Positions 44,094 to 53,018 of a stretch of 64,000 bases of DNA are shown one piece after another; the first letter of the stretch is position 1, and the number at the start of each line of letters is the position of its first letter. Below the pieces are notes generated by a model that saw only the letters and a program-made list of their open reading frames with translations, was not told the DNA's origin and did not search any database. The translations under genes and the position numbers were made by a program. This stretch comes from an uncultured Lachnospiraceae bacterium (GTDB lineage: Bacteria > Bacillota > Clostridia > Lachnospirales > Lachnospiraceae): positions 1-64,000 of the forward strand of contig CAMUZQ010000001.1 of the NCBI GenBank assembly GCA_947165275.1. The letters are read 5' to 3'.

Positions 44094-45068
44094 GTGGAAA
44101 AGATCAAACAGAATCCTTTTGTGAGAAAGGTAGGATTTAACAGGGTTATACTGTTTTGCGTGCTGATCCTGATGTATGCGGCTTTCTCGCTCCTGGTTCC
44201 GGGATTTTTCGGAAAGGCGCGTATCATGAGCGTCATGAATTATGTTTATTTTCTGGGATTTCTGTCGCTCGGTGTTACGTTTGTAATAGCGACGGGCGGA
44301 ATCGATTTCTCAATCGGACCGGTCATGTTCTGCTGCGGTCTGATATCGGGATATACAATGATGAATAAAGGTGCACCGGTGGGCGTTGTCCTTATCTTAA
44401 GTATACTGATAGGATTTCTGTTTGGTGTATTTAACGGCTACCTGGTTTCGTACTGGACGATACCGCCCTTCATAGTATCCATGGCATCCATGAATATAGC
44501 AAAAGGTATCGCAGCCGTATATACAAAGACACAGTCGGTCAGCTGGCCGCTCTCAACGGATCCTGCGAACGGATGGTTCAGAAATCTTGTAAGCTTTAAT
44601 GGTTTTCCGGTAGGACTTGTGATATTCCTTCTTGCGGCATTTATCTGCATGGTGGTCCTTAATAATACCAGACCCGGCAGATACATCCTCTGCCTTGGAA
44701 GCAACCGTGAGGCAGTCAGACTCTCCGGAGTAGATACCAAGAAGTGGGAGATGCTTGCATATGTGATCTGCGGTACGCTGGTGGGAATAGCCGCGATATT
44801 CTTTGTAGGCGCCTATACCACAGTCCAGCCCGGTTACGGTGATCAGTACAATAACGAAGCCATAGCGGGCTGCGTAATGGGAGGAACCTCCATGGCAGGA
44901 GGGCTTGCATCTATCGGCGGAACCGTCATAGGAGTTCTCATCATATCCCTGCTGCAGGAGGGCATCCTTGCTCTTGGATTTGCAAAGGATATACAGCTTA
45001 TAGTTACAGGTATCATAGTTATCGTCGTGGTTTATGCGGACGTTATGGCGCGCCGCAGGAAGAACTGA
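44094..45068 (+). CDS. Rbs-type sugar ABC transporter permease 1
   Basis: A 324-residue membrane protein of the RbsC/XylH type with about nine or ten helices. GVTFVIATGGIDFSIGPVM and NNTRPGRYILCLGSNREAVRLSGV are the family signatures, and AGCVMGGTSMAGGLASIGGT lies near the end. The start is GTG at 44094, with ACGGAGG five bases upstream. Together with the second permease (46597-47577) it probably forms a heterodimeric channel, unlike the homodimer of E. coli RbsC. Confidence 0.92.
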   Translation: MEKIKQNPFVRKVGFNRVILFCVLILMYAAFSLLVPGFFGKARIMSVMNYVYFLGFLSLGVTFVIATGGIDFSIGPVMFCCGLISGYTMMNKGAPVGVVLILSILIGFLFGVFNGYLVSYWTIPPFIVSMASMNIAKGIAAVYTKTQSVSWPLSTDPANGWFRNLVSFNGFPVGLVIFLLAAFICMVVLNNTRPGRYILCLGSNREAVRLSGVDTKKWEMLAYVICGTLVGIAAIFFVGAYTTVQPGYGDQYNNEAIAGCVMGGTSMAGGLASIGGTVIGVLIISLLQEGILALGFAKDIQLIVTGIIVIVVVYADVMARRRKN

Positions 45069-45088
45069 TTATATAAAGGAGCGGATCA

Positions 45089-46585
45089 ATGGCTGATGCA
45101 ATTCTTACAATGGAAGAAATAGAGAAGTCTTTCCCCGGAGTGCATGCACTGGATCATGTCCACTTTGATGTCAGAAGAGGAGAGGTTCATGCCCTTATGG
45201 GAGAGAACGGGGCAGGCAAGTCCACACTGATGAAGGTGCTGACCGGTATATATACAAAGGATTACGGCACCATCACCTACGAGGGAAAAGAGGTTTCGTT
45301 TAATAACACAAGGGAGGCTCAGGATGCAGGCATAGTCATAGTGCATCAGGAGCTCAATATGATCGGAGATCTTACTGTCGCCCAGAATATATTCATCGGA
45401 CGTGAATTCATGAAGGGTTTCAAGATCGACGACAAGAAGATGATCGAGGAATCCAAAAAGCTTTTCGATGAATTAAAGATAGATATCAATCCCCGGGACA
45501 AGATGAGTGATCTTACAGTCGGAAAGCAGCAGATGTGCGAGATAGCAAAGGCAATATCACATCAGGCAAAGGTCATAATCTTTGACGAGCCCTCTGCAGC
45601 GCTTACCGAGAAGGAGATCGAGGATCTCTTTACGATAATCAGAGACCTCAGGGAAAAGGGAATGGCGATCGTATACATTTCACACCGTATGGACGAGATC
45701 AAGGTCATCACAGACAGGGTCACGGTCATGAGAGACGGCGGATATGTAGGCACTCTTATTACCAAGGACTGCACGAAGGAAGATATCATAAACATGATGG
45801 TCGGACGTGTTATATATGAGGATCCCAAGACAGAGAGCAAGGTCCCGAAGGATGCGCCCGTTGTGCTTAAGGTTGAGCATCTTAATGCCGGGAGAATGGT
45901 CCAGGATGTCAGCTTCGAGCTCAGAAAGGGTGAGATACTTGGCTTCTCCGGACTTATGGGAGCCGGACGTACAGAAACTGCCAGAGCTCTTTTCGGAGCC
46001 GATCCGAAGACCAGCGGAGATATCTATATCAACGGAGAGAAGGTTACGATCAATTCGCCTCAGGATGCTGTTAAACACGGGATCGGCTATCTGTCAGAGG
46101 ACAGGAAGCGCTACGGGATAGTGGTACAGAAGACCATAACCGAGAACTCTACAATGGCAACACTCGAGAAATATATGAGCGGCATATTCATAAACAAAAG
46201 CGAGGAGAAGAAGATCACCGAACATTATATTGAGGAGCTTGCAACCAAGACACCGAGCGCCGATCAGCTTGTCGTAAACCTTTCCGGAGGAAACCAGCAG
46301 AAGGTCGTCATTGCAAAGTGGCTTGTAAGGGACTGTGACATTCTTATATTCGATGAGCCTACAAGAGGAATAGATGTAGGTGCAAAGAATGAGATATATA
46401 AGCTTATGAACAGGCTTGCCTCAGAGGGTAAATCCATCATTATGATCTCCTCCGAGATGACAGAGATCCTTCGAATGAGTGACAGGATCGTGGTCATGTG
46501 TGAGGGCAAGAAGACCGGTGAGCTTGATATTTCTGAAGCTACACAGGAAAAGATCATGAACAAGGCAACGCGTGATATCGCATAG
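45089..46585 (+). CDS. Sugar ABC transporter ATPase with two nucleotide-binding domains (RbsA/MglA type)
   Basis: A 498-residue duplicated ATPase. The N-terminal domain has Walker A GENGAGKST, signature-region LTVGKQQMCEIAKAI and Walker B IIFDEPSAAL. The C-terminal domain has FSGLMGAGRTETARALFG (degenerate Walker A, as usual), LSGGNQQKVVIAKWL and LIFDEPTRGIDVG. It lies between the two permease genes. Length is typical of RbsA/MglA. Confidence 0.95.
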   Translation: MADAILTMEEIEKSFPGVHALDHVHFDVRRGEVHALMGENGAGKSTLMKVLTGIYTKDYGTITYEGKEVSFNNTREAQDAGIVIVHQELNMIGDLTVAQNIFIGREFMKGFKIDDKKMIEESKKLFDELKIDINPRDKMSDLTVGKQQMCEIAKAISHQAKVIIFDEPSAALTEKEIEDLFTIIRDLREKGMAIVYISHRMDEIKVITDRVTVMRDGGYVGTLITKDCTKEDIINMMVGRVIYEDPKTESKVPKDAPVVLKVEHLNAGRMVQDVSFELRKGEILGFSGLMGAGRTETARALFGADPKTSGDIYINGEKVTINSPQDAVKHGIGYLSEDRKRYGIVVQKTITENSTMATLEKYMSGIFINKSEEKKITEHYIEELATKTPSADQLVVNLSGGNQQKVVIAKWLVRDCDILIFDEPTRGIDVGAKNEIYKLMNRLASEGKSIIMISSEMTEILRMSDRIVVMCEGKKTGELDISEATQEKIMNKATRDIA

Positions 46586-46596
46586 AGGAGGAGAAA

Positions 46597-47577
46597 ATGA
46601 CTAAGAAGAAATCAATCATAACAGACCAGAGGTTCATAGTACTCCTTGTCATCATAGCGCTGGTCGTGATCTATATGATCTTCAGTCCGGAATTCAGGCA
46701 GTATTCGTCCATATTATCAATGCTTGATTTTTCGTACTACGATATACTGATGGCTATAGGAGTCACATTCCCGCTGATCACTGCAGGCGTGGATCTTTCA
46801 ATCGGTACAGGCATGGTATGCTATGCCCTTGTCGCAGGAAGGCTGGTAAGGGACTACAATTGTCCGGTTCTTGTGGCGATGCTAATCTGCGTGCTTTTCG
46901 GTGCCATAGTAGGTCTTGCAAACGGAACACTTATAGGAGTGATGGGACTTCCGCCCTTCCTTGCAACCCTCTGTACCTGCATGATAACAAGAGGTATCAG
47001 CTCCATGGTCATGGCTACGCCCTGGCCTACCAATAAGCAGCCCGGCGGATGGTTTCATTCGATATTCAAGCTGACCTTCGGTACAGGAAGGAATGCTCTC
47101 AAGCTTCCGGTAGGATTTCTGGTATGTGTAGCCCTGGTGCTTTTGATGGAATTTGTGCTGAATCATACGAAATTCGGAAGATATACCATAGCTATCGGAA
47201 GTAATAAAGAAGCTCTCATGCTTTCAGGTGTAAATGTAAAGATATATCATGTGATGGCATATGTGGTCTGCGGCATCTTCGCAGGACTTGCAGCCATAGC
47301 ATATGCGGCGGTTGTTCCTACTGTCCAGCCCGGTACGGGAGCAGGACTTGAGCTCGATGCCATAGGCGGTGTCTTCGTCGGAGGTGTTTCCGCCACAGGA
47401 GGATACGGTTCGGTCATCGGAACGCTGGTCGGAGTTTTTGTCATAGTCCTTCTTAAGACAGGACTTCCCTATGTAGGACTTCAGGCTAACTGGCAGCAGA
47501 TCATAACAGGTATCGTACTTATCGGAGCAGTCATGATCGACGTTGCGAAGAGACGCAGGATGGCCAAGGAGCAGTGA
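46597..47577 (+). CDS. Rbs-type sugar ABC transporter permease 2
   Basis: A 326-residue membrane protein related to, but clearly different from, permease 1. GVTFPLITAGVDLSIGTGM, NHTKFGRYTIAIGSNKEA and GGVFVGGVSATGGYGSVIGT are the family signatures. It starts eleven bases after the ATPase stop with GAGGAGG. Two distinct permeases per system occur in Lsr-like and several clostridial sugar transporters. Confidence 0.93.
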   Translation: MTKKKSIITDQRFIVLLVIIALVVIYMIFSPEFRQYSSILSMLDFSYYDILMAIGVTFPLITAGVDLSIGTGMVCYALVAGRLVRDYNCPVLVAMLICVLFGAIVGLANGTLIGVMGLPPFLATLCTCMITRGISSMVMATPWPTNKQPGGWFHSIFKLTFGTGRNALKLPVGFLVCVALVLLMEFVLNHTKFGRYTIAIGSNKEALMLSGVNVKIYHVMAYVVCGIFAGLAAIAYAAVVPTVQPGTGAGLELDAIGGVFVGGVSATGGYGSVIGTLVGVFVIVLLKTGLPYVGLQANWQQIITGIVLIGAVMIDVAKRRRMAKEQ

Positions 47578-47660
47578 TCCCGGGATTTAATTTTAACGAT
47601 ATGCGGCGCAATAGGGCGCTTCATATATATATTTTTCCAAAAGGAAGGAGAAGAAAAGTT

Positions 47661-48962
47661 ATGAAAAAGAAGTTACTGGCAACAATACTCAGCGCAGCAA
47701 TGGTAATGTCATTGCTTGCAGGCTGCGGCGGCACAGCAGCAAGTGAGCCTGCAGCAGCTCCTGCAGAGGAAGCAGCAGCAACAGAGGAGGCAGCTCCAGC
47801 AGAGGAAGCAGCTCCCGCAGAGGAGGCAGCTGCAACAGAAGAGGCAGCTCCCACAGAGGAAGCAGCTGCAACAGAGGAGGCAGCTCCCGCAGCAACAGCA
47901 GGAGGCTCAGGAGAGTACACAGGCGGAACACAGTTTGACGGTGTTACAGCCAAGGAAGCTTACAAGTTCCCTGTAGATGTTAAGTCATTCCAGTCAACAT
48001 ACTGGCAGGCAGCTCTTAAGGGTATGGATATGGCTAAGGAAGAGCTCGGCGTTGATTATGACGCACACGGCCCTAACTCAGAGTCAGATATAGCTGATCA
48101 GGTCAACATGCTTAATTCCGATATCAACAGCAATCCTCCCGGAATCGCACTTGCAGCATGCGATACCAGCTCTGTTCTTGATTCTCTTAAGGAATGCGCT
48201 GACAAGAAGATCCCCGTTGTCTGCTTCGACACAGGTGTTGCAGATGCTCCCGAGGGTTCAGTAGTTGCAACTGTTGCTACAGATAATACACAGGCAGGAG
48301 AGGTTGCAGCTGAGAATATGTACAAGGCTATCAAGGACGTTATCGCCAAGGCTGAGAGCCCTGTACGTATCGGTGAGGTAAACCAGGATGCTACAGCTCT
48401 CAATATCCAGCAGAGAGGAATGGGCTTCGTTAATAAGATGACAGACCTTATCGAAGCTGACGGCAAGAAGGTAGCAGTAGTAGGTAATGAGTTCTATGCA
48501 AACGAGGCTAAGAAGGCTCATTCTGACCTTGTAGACGAGGCTTCTGCAGATGTAGTCATCGAAGTATCAGTTCCTGCACAGACAACAGTTGAGCTCTGCT
48601 CTACAGCTGCTCAGGCAATCATGTCAAAGTCTGACACGATCGCTATCTTCGGTTCAAACCAGACAGCAGCAGAGGGTGTTCTTGCAGCAGATGCAAACCT
48701 TTCACTTCTTGGTTCAGATGCAGCAGCAGGCGATGTTATCGGTGTTGGATTTGATGCCGGCTCTATCATCAAGGGCGCTATCGAGGATGGAACAATGTAT
48801 GGTGCAGTTACACAGTCTCCTCTTATGATGGGCTACTATGCGATCTATGCACTTACAATGGCAGCTAACGGTGACAAGGTTGAGGACTTCCCTACAGCTG
48901 GTTACTGGTATGATGCATCAAACATGAACGATCCTACAATAGCACCGAACCTTTATGACTGA
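47661..48962 (+). CDS. Sugar ABC transporter substrate-binding lipoprotein (RbsB-like)
   Basis: A 433-residue lipoprotein. The signal peptide ends in LLAGC (C22). A long Ala/Glu/Pro/Thr linker (about 28-80, repeats of AAPAEEAAATEE) follows, then an RbsB-type sugar-binding domain (YKFPVDVKSFQSTYWQAALKGMDMA ... FGSNQTAAEGVL ... GVGFDAGS). The start at 47661 is chosen because AAGGAGAAG precedes it and the signal peptide begins there. The linker lets the binding domain reach through the wall. Codon use in this gene looks strongly biased towards preferred codons, consistent with high expression. Confidence 0.93.
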   Translation: MKKKLLATILSAAMVMSLLAGCGGTAASEPAAAPAEEAAATEEAAPAEEAAPAEEAAATEEAAPTEEAAATEEAAPAATAGGSGEYTGGTQFDGVTAKEAYKFPVDVKSFQSTYWQAALKGMDMAKEELGVDYDAHGPNSESDIADQVNMLNSDINSNPPGIALAACDTSSVLDSLKECADKKIPVVCFDTGVADAPEGSVVATVATDNTQAGEVAAENMYKAIKDVIAKAESPVRIGEVNQDATALNIQQRGMGFVNKMTDLIEADGKKVAVVGNEFYANEAKKAHSDLVDEASADVVIEVSVPAQTTVELCSTAAQAIMSKSDTIAIFGSNQTAAEGVLAADANLSLLGSDAAAGDVIGVGFDAGSIIKGAIEDGTMYGAVTQSPLMMGYYAIYALTMAANGDKVEDFPTAGYWYDASNMNDPTIAPNLYD

Positions 48963-49002
48963 TCAGGATCGATCTTCGTTATTTAAGCATTGAGTACAAG
49001 CA

Positions 49003-49030
49003 GGTGCCTCTCTCTTCGGAGAGAGGCACT
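49003..49030 (+). promoter_or_regulatory. Intercistronic UUCG hairpin after the binding-protein gene
   Basis: An 11-bp perfect stem (GTGCCTCTCTC with its complement, closed by C-G on a TTCG loop) plus one G-U pair. Only a weak T-run (TCTTAAT) follows. Such a hyperstable hairpin after a binding-protein gene usually protects the upstream mRNA, allowing more binding protein than downstream product; partial termination is possible. Confidence 0.7.
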
Positions 49031-49107
49031 CTTAATACAGCGGAACAGCATATCGACCGGCAGCTTATCCCGGTCGCGAGAATAAATGAAAAGGAGAAGG
49101 AAAAGAA

Positions 49108-49545
49108 ATGTTAAAAGGAATACCTAAGATACTGCCCCCGGAGCTTTTAAAGATCCTCTGTGAGATGGGGCATACGGATGAGCTTACAATAGGTGACGGA
49201 AATTTCCCGGGAACAACCTACGGAAAAAAGGTCATACGGATGGACGGACACGGAGTACCTGAGATACTTGATGCGATCCTGCAGGTCTTCCCTCTTGATA
49301 CATATGTAGAGCATCCTGTAACGCTTATGGCAGTTGTAAAGGGAGATACCGTAGAGACTCCGATATGGGACACCTACAAGGAGATCGTAAGAAAATATGA
49401 TGAGCGCGGAGATGCATGCTTTGAAGAGATTGATAAATGGGAATTCTATGACAAGACAAAGGAGCATTCATCAGTTGTGATCCAGACCGGAGAATCAGCG
49501 CTTTATGCAAATATAATCCTTAAAAAGGGAGTAGTCGTAGACTGA
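49108..49545 (+). CDS. fucU: FucU/RbsD-family sugar mutarotase (second copy)
   Basis: A 145-residue paralogue of the protein at 35162-35629. LKILCEMGHTDELTIGDGNFPG carries the catalytic EMGH histidine, again with Asn where E. coli FucU has its second His. WEFYDKTKEHSSVVIQTGESALYANIILKKGV is the conserved end. It is the last gene of the transporter operon, after the hairpin at 49003-49030, and would equilibrate anomers of the incoming sugar. Confidence 0.92.
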   Translation: MLKGIPKILPPELLKILCEMGHTDELTIGDGNFPGTTYGKKVIRMDGHGVPEILDAILQVFPLDTYVEHPVTLMAVVKGDTVETPIWDTYKEIVRKYDERGDACFEEIDKWEFYDKTKEHSSVVIQTGESALYANIILKKGVVVD

Positions 49546-49549
49546 AAAG

Positions 49550-49582
49550 AGCTGCCGTATCAGTATGATACGGCAGCTGCTG
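49550..49582. terminator. Bidirectional terminator between fucU and upp
   Basis: AGCTGCCGTATCA (49550-49562) and TGATACGGCAGCT (49566-49578) pair perfectly around GTA. Weak T-runs lie on both sides (TGTTTTACTTTT on plus, CTTTTCAG on minus), serving both convergent genes. Confidence 0.85.
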
Positions 49583-49590
49583 TTTTACTT

Positions 49591-50238
49591 TTACTTTGTT
49601 CCGAAGATCCTGTCTCCTGCATCTCCAAGACCCGGACATATATATGCATCTGCATTCAGTTCACAGTCGAGATGCCCTACATAGATCTGCAGATCAGGAT
49701 GCGCACTGCTCAGATTCTCAAGTCCTTCGGGAGCGGCGATGATACACATGAATTTGATCCTTTTTCCACCCCTCTCCTTTATCAGATTCACGGCGTCTAT
49801 TGCAGAGCCGCCTGTAGCGAGCATCGGATCACAGATTATTATGGTACGTCGTTCCAGCTTTCCGGGCAGCTTGCAGAAATAGGAATGCGGAGTATGAGTC
49901 TCTTCATCCCTGTACAGACCGATATGGCCGACCTTTGCAGCCGGAAGCAGATTGAGCAGACCGTCAGTAAGACCAAGACCGGCCCTGAGTATAGGCACTA
50001 TGACCTGTTTTTTTCCTTTGATCCGGGGAGAGATGCATTTTTCAACAGGCCCATCCACCTCTGTATCCTCCAGCTCAAGATCCCTGAGTGCCTCATAACC
50101 CATCAGCATGGCGATCTCATTGGTGAGTTTCCTGAATTTAGCTGTCCCGGTGGATCTGTCACGAAGTACAGTGATTTTGTGCTGTATCAGCGGATGATCA
50201 CATATGGTAATGTTTTTATTACTGGAAAAGTCCGGCAT
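49591..50238 (-). CDS. upp: Uracil phosphoribosyltransferase
   Basis: A 215-residue salvage enzyme making UMP from uracil and PRPP. The start at 50238 follows AGGGGGAT; a longer in-frame start lacks a site. [11 protein letters not shown], the PRPP loop [14 protein letters not shown] and the C-terminal uracil-binding [20 protein letters not shown] are diagnostic. It is monocistronic, divergent from the 50338-52425 gene and convergent with fucU. Confidence 0.97.
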   Translation of the reverse strand: MPDFSSNKNITICDHPLIQHKITVLRDRSTGTAKFRKLTNEIAMLMGYEALRDLELEDTEVDGPVEKCISPRIKGKKQVIVPILRAGLGLTDGLLNLLPAAKVGHIGLYRDEETHTPHSYFCKLPGKLERRTIIICDPMLATGGSAIDAVNLIKERGGKRIKFMCIIAAPEGLENLSSAHPDLQIYVGHLDCELNADAYICPGLGDAGDRIFGTK

Positions 50239-50270
50239 GATATCCCCCTGTTGTCTGTTCTGAATGACTG

Positions 50271-50300
50271 TTGCAGTATAGCGTGTGATATAATTATATT
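50271..50300 (+). promoter_or_regulatory. Promoter of the cNMP-binding-like gene
   Basis: TTGCAG (50271-50276), 17-18 bases and TTATATT (50294-50300). The expected start site near 50307 leaves a 31-base leader. Confidence 0.5.
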
Positions 50301-50337
50301 GTACCAAATAAAGAGGGATTATGGTATTATTTAATGT

Positions 50338-52425
50338 ATGGCGAAACAGACAATAGTTTCAGGTGACATATTACATGCCTCCAATGAGAGGGTAAAGGAG
50401 CTCGAGATAGTTATAAAGGGCTCTTTTATTGCCACGTTGGGAAATGTTCTGATCGAGCTTCCATATGGGTCTGTCATAGGTCTTTTTGAAACACCCGGAG
50501 AGAAATATCGGTTTGATTATGAGGCAAAAGAAGACGCCATGGTGGTTTCATATTCCTACCACAGCGAAGACAGTATCAGAAACCTGATAAGATCAAATCC
50601 CCAGATCACACCAACGATAGCGAATGCGGTGATCTCCTGCATTCAGAGTCTTTTTGAAAAGACTGCGCAGCATATCGAGGCCTGCAGAGAGATGGCGGAG
50701 ATACTCGGGACCGGGGAAAGGCTGAAATACGACCTGCATACATGGCGCAATGATTATTTCAGATCCATAAAAGGCTTTCTTCCCTCAAAGGATATAGGCT
50801 TCTGTACAGGCACGATCCTTTATGCATACGAATATCTGCAGGAGATGGCGCCGATACTGTCTGCACTTATTGAAAAAAAGAGCGAATACGATCTGCTCCT
50901 CATGACAGGAGAGGATTACACAGAAGAGGACATCGGAGAAGATGATGATTACACAGGGGATGAGGAAAGCGGTGTTTCCGATGATGATATAGAAACCCTT
51001 GTGGAGGCAGAGGGAGGAAAAAAGAGCGAAGGCAATAAGGCAAAAAAGATCATAGATGAAGATGTATCGGATTCCCTCAGAACGATACTTGAGTATTCCG
51101 GGATAGGTGAGGAAAAACAAACGACTTTCAGACAGCTTTTGGCTGACTACGCCGCGCTCAAGGACAGAAGTGCTATTGATGAAGCAGCCAGAAAGATCAG
51201 ACGGCAGATAACAGATCTGTTCTTTGAGATCTATGAGGGCGCCTTCTTCAGGAGCGTAGCTGACAGAGATGTGCCACTGGTGCTTAAGATGTTCTTCTAC
51301 TACGGCTTCGTTGATGAGGGGCTTGCAGGAGAAGAGAATACAAAAGCCCTGGAAAGCCTTGCGGCAGCCTATGAGCCTGATCCGGAGGGTAAGGTACTGA
51401 CGGCATATGAGTGGCTGAAGCTCATTTTTGATGGCAGGGTAGAGCCGTCAAAAAATGAATTCGATATGGAATTTCCCAAATATCTGAAGCAGAGATATGA
51501 AAACGGGGAGATAAGACAGGATGAGATGGGACGTCTTGCAAATGACAGAAGGGCAAAGACATCCTTTGAGATACAGAATTTTCTTAAGCTCGGATCCAAG
51601 ATCACCTTCGGAAGAGTGACGTCGTATGTTCCGGTATTTACCGAAAGCAGTACGGTGAGATCTCCGGAAAACTGCGTGACTACTCATGAGGCCGTGCATG
51701 ATGCCATGAATATGGTCCGGGGGATTGATTTCAGCTGCTTTACAAGGCAGATCATTTTTTCAAACACGAATATAGGTGTCACCAGGGAGTTTATCGATAC
51801 CGAGATAATCCCCTATGTTATCATTATGCCAAACGGTGGTTCCAGATCTGCATTATGGCAGGAGATCTCGGGAGCCCACCGCGATACTCCCGGACGCATG
51901 ATGATGCCGGCATTTCTTGACAGAGAGGTGAGCGTCCATGTTCTCAGACTTATAGCCGAGTTCCGATGGGAGATGTGCAGAAGAGAGCAGGGAGTCCGCT
52001 GGAATGATGTGACTACCCCTTCGCTGACTGCGCTTTTCTGTGATTATCTGCAGTTTTACAGAAAGAATCATGAGATCTCAGTGGATCTCAGAGAGAAGAT
52101 AAAGGCGCAGCTCCAGTCAGCAAGGAATTCCTCCAAGGCGGTCTTTGTATCCGATTACATGAATTATATCGTATATGAAAGCGCAGGTTCCCTGAGGCTC
52201 AACAGAGTCTCAAGGGATATCATCTTCAGATTCTGTCCCTTTTCCAGGGAGATCAGACAGAGGCTTGCTGCCACGAGCCCTGCATATCAGAAGCTGATAG
52301 AAAGATATGATATAAAGCTCGCACAGAGAAAGCGCCTTATGGATATCGTATATACAAAGATAGAAAAAGCCGGCGCCAGGGTGCCGGATCAGATCGCCGC
52401 TCAGAAAAGATTTCTTGAAAAATAG
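50338..52425 (+). CDS. Large protein with cNMP-binding-like N-terminal domain
   Basis: A 695-residue cytoplasmic protein. Residues 1-110 look like a cyclic-nucleotide-binding (CRP-type) beta-barrel: [30 protein letters not shown], then [15 protein letters not shown]. An acidic insert (196-235) follows. The C-terminal 350 residues ([47 protein letters not shown]) are unknown to me, with no DNA-binding motif. There is no in-frame start upstream because TAA lies six bases before. The best ribosome binding site (AAGAGGG, 50311-50317) instead serves an 11-codon frame starting at 50321 that overlaps this start, hinting at coupling. Function unknown; a second-messenger sensor is inference. Confidence 0.7.
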   Translation: MAKQTIVSGDILHASNERVKELEIVIKGSFIATLGNVLIELPYGSVIGLFETPGEKYRFDYEAKEDAMVVSYSYHSEDSIRNLIRSNPQITPTIANAVISCIQSLFEKTAQHIEACREMAEILGTGERLKYDLHTWRNDYFRSIKGFLPSKDIGFCTGTILYAYEYLQEMAPILSALIEKKSEYDLLLMTGEDYTEEDIGEDDDYTGDEESGVSDDDIETLVEAEGGKKSEGNKAKKIIDEDVSDSLRTILEYSGIGEEKQTTFRQLLADYAALKDRSAIDEAARKIRRQITDLFFEIYEGAFFRSVADRDVPLVLKMFFYYGFVDEGLAGEENTKALESLAAAYEPDPEGKVLTAYEWLKLIFDGRVEPSKNEFDMEFPKYLKQRYENGEIRQDEMGRLANDRRAKTSFEIQNFLKLGSKITFGRVTSYVPVFTESSTVRSPENCVTTHEAVHDAMNMVRGIDFSCFTRQIIFSNTNIGVTREFIDTEIIPYVIIMPNGGSRSALWQEISGAHRDTPGRMMMPAFLDREVSVHVLRLIAEFRWEMCRREQGVRWNDVTTPSLTALFCDYLQFYRKNHEISVDLREKIKAQLQSARNSSKAVFVSDYMNYIVYESAGSLRLNRVSRDIIFRFCPFSREIRQRLAATSPAYQKLIERYDIKLAQRKRLMDIVYTKIEKAGARVPDQIAAQKRFLEK

Positions 52426-52457
52426 AGCAAAACTACGCTTTTATAGAGGAGGGAGAT

Positions 52458-52922
52458 ATGATCGACCAGGTATATGAGGGAGAGAATTATGCTGAGCTGA
52501 TAACGGTCAGATACGCAGCCGATATTCAGAAGCTTTCCAGATATATCCCTTATTTTGAGAATAAAAAAGGGAGAGATGTGGCTAGTGACTACTCGGGAGA
52601 GCAGGGTGAGAGCCAGCTTAAATTTCCTGTATATGATTCAACGCTTTTATCCTTCACAAGGGAGGCGGCGGATACGGCTCTCATGGATCCTAATTACATC
52701 TATAAATACAGACAGTACCGCATAACCACAGCCGCCGACGAGAAGGCTGCGATCAGAAATGCGAAGATGAAGGACATAGATCTTCTCAGAGGAGTTCTTT
52801 CAAGGTATGTGCTTGAAGGGAGATATAAATCAAAGCGCTGGATAGAAGCAGCAGAAAGAGGAGTTTTCTATGATGTTCTTGTCAAGCTTGTGGAGTTTTA
52901 TGACTTCTTGCGCGAGAAATAG
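52458..52922 (+). CDS. Small uncharacterised protein (DUF6508-like)
   Basis: A 154-residue hydrophilic protein. The first half holds LSRYIPYFENKKG and the second a run I associate with the DUF6508 family: LLRGVLSRYVLEGRYKSKRW, then GVFYDVLVKLVEFYDFL. No catalytic residues are evident. It follows the cNMP-binding-like gene by 32 bases. The leader CTACGCTTTTATAGAGGAGG is nearly the same as that of purL. A hairpin (TCTTGCGCG/CGCGCAAGA, 52906-52937) covers its stop codon. Confidence 0.65.
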   Translation: MIDQVYEGENYAELITVRYAADIQKLSRYIPYFENKKGRDVASDYSGEQGESQLKFPVYDSTLLSFTREAADTALMDPNYIYKYRQYRITTAADEKAAIRNAKMKDIDLLRGVLSRYVLEGRYKSKRWIEAAERGVFYDVLVKLVEFYDFLREK

Positions 52923-53018
52923 GAATTTCGCGCAAGAAATCAGGAAGTAAACGGTATCATAAAAGACGGATATAAAATTACGGAAATAACACTACGCTTT
53001 ACAGAGGAGAGAGATAAA

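Noticed and set aside
47716..47976. Gln/Leu-rich frames in both directions over the binding-protein linker
   Set aside because: They are by-products of the Ala/Glu-rich GCA/GAG repeat coding for the lipoprotein linker.
49672..50334. 220-codon plus-strand frame opposite upp
   Set aside because: upp is certain on the other strand and the antisense product shows no family resemblance.
52906..52937. Terminator between the DUF6508-like gene and purL
   Set aside because: The hairpin is strong but no T-tract follows on the plus strand.
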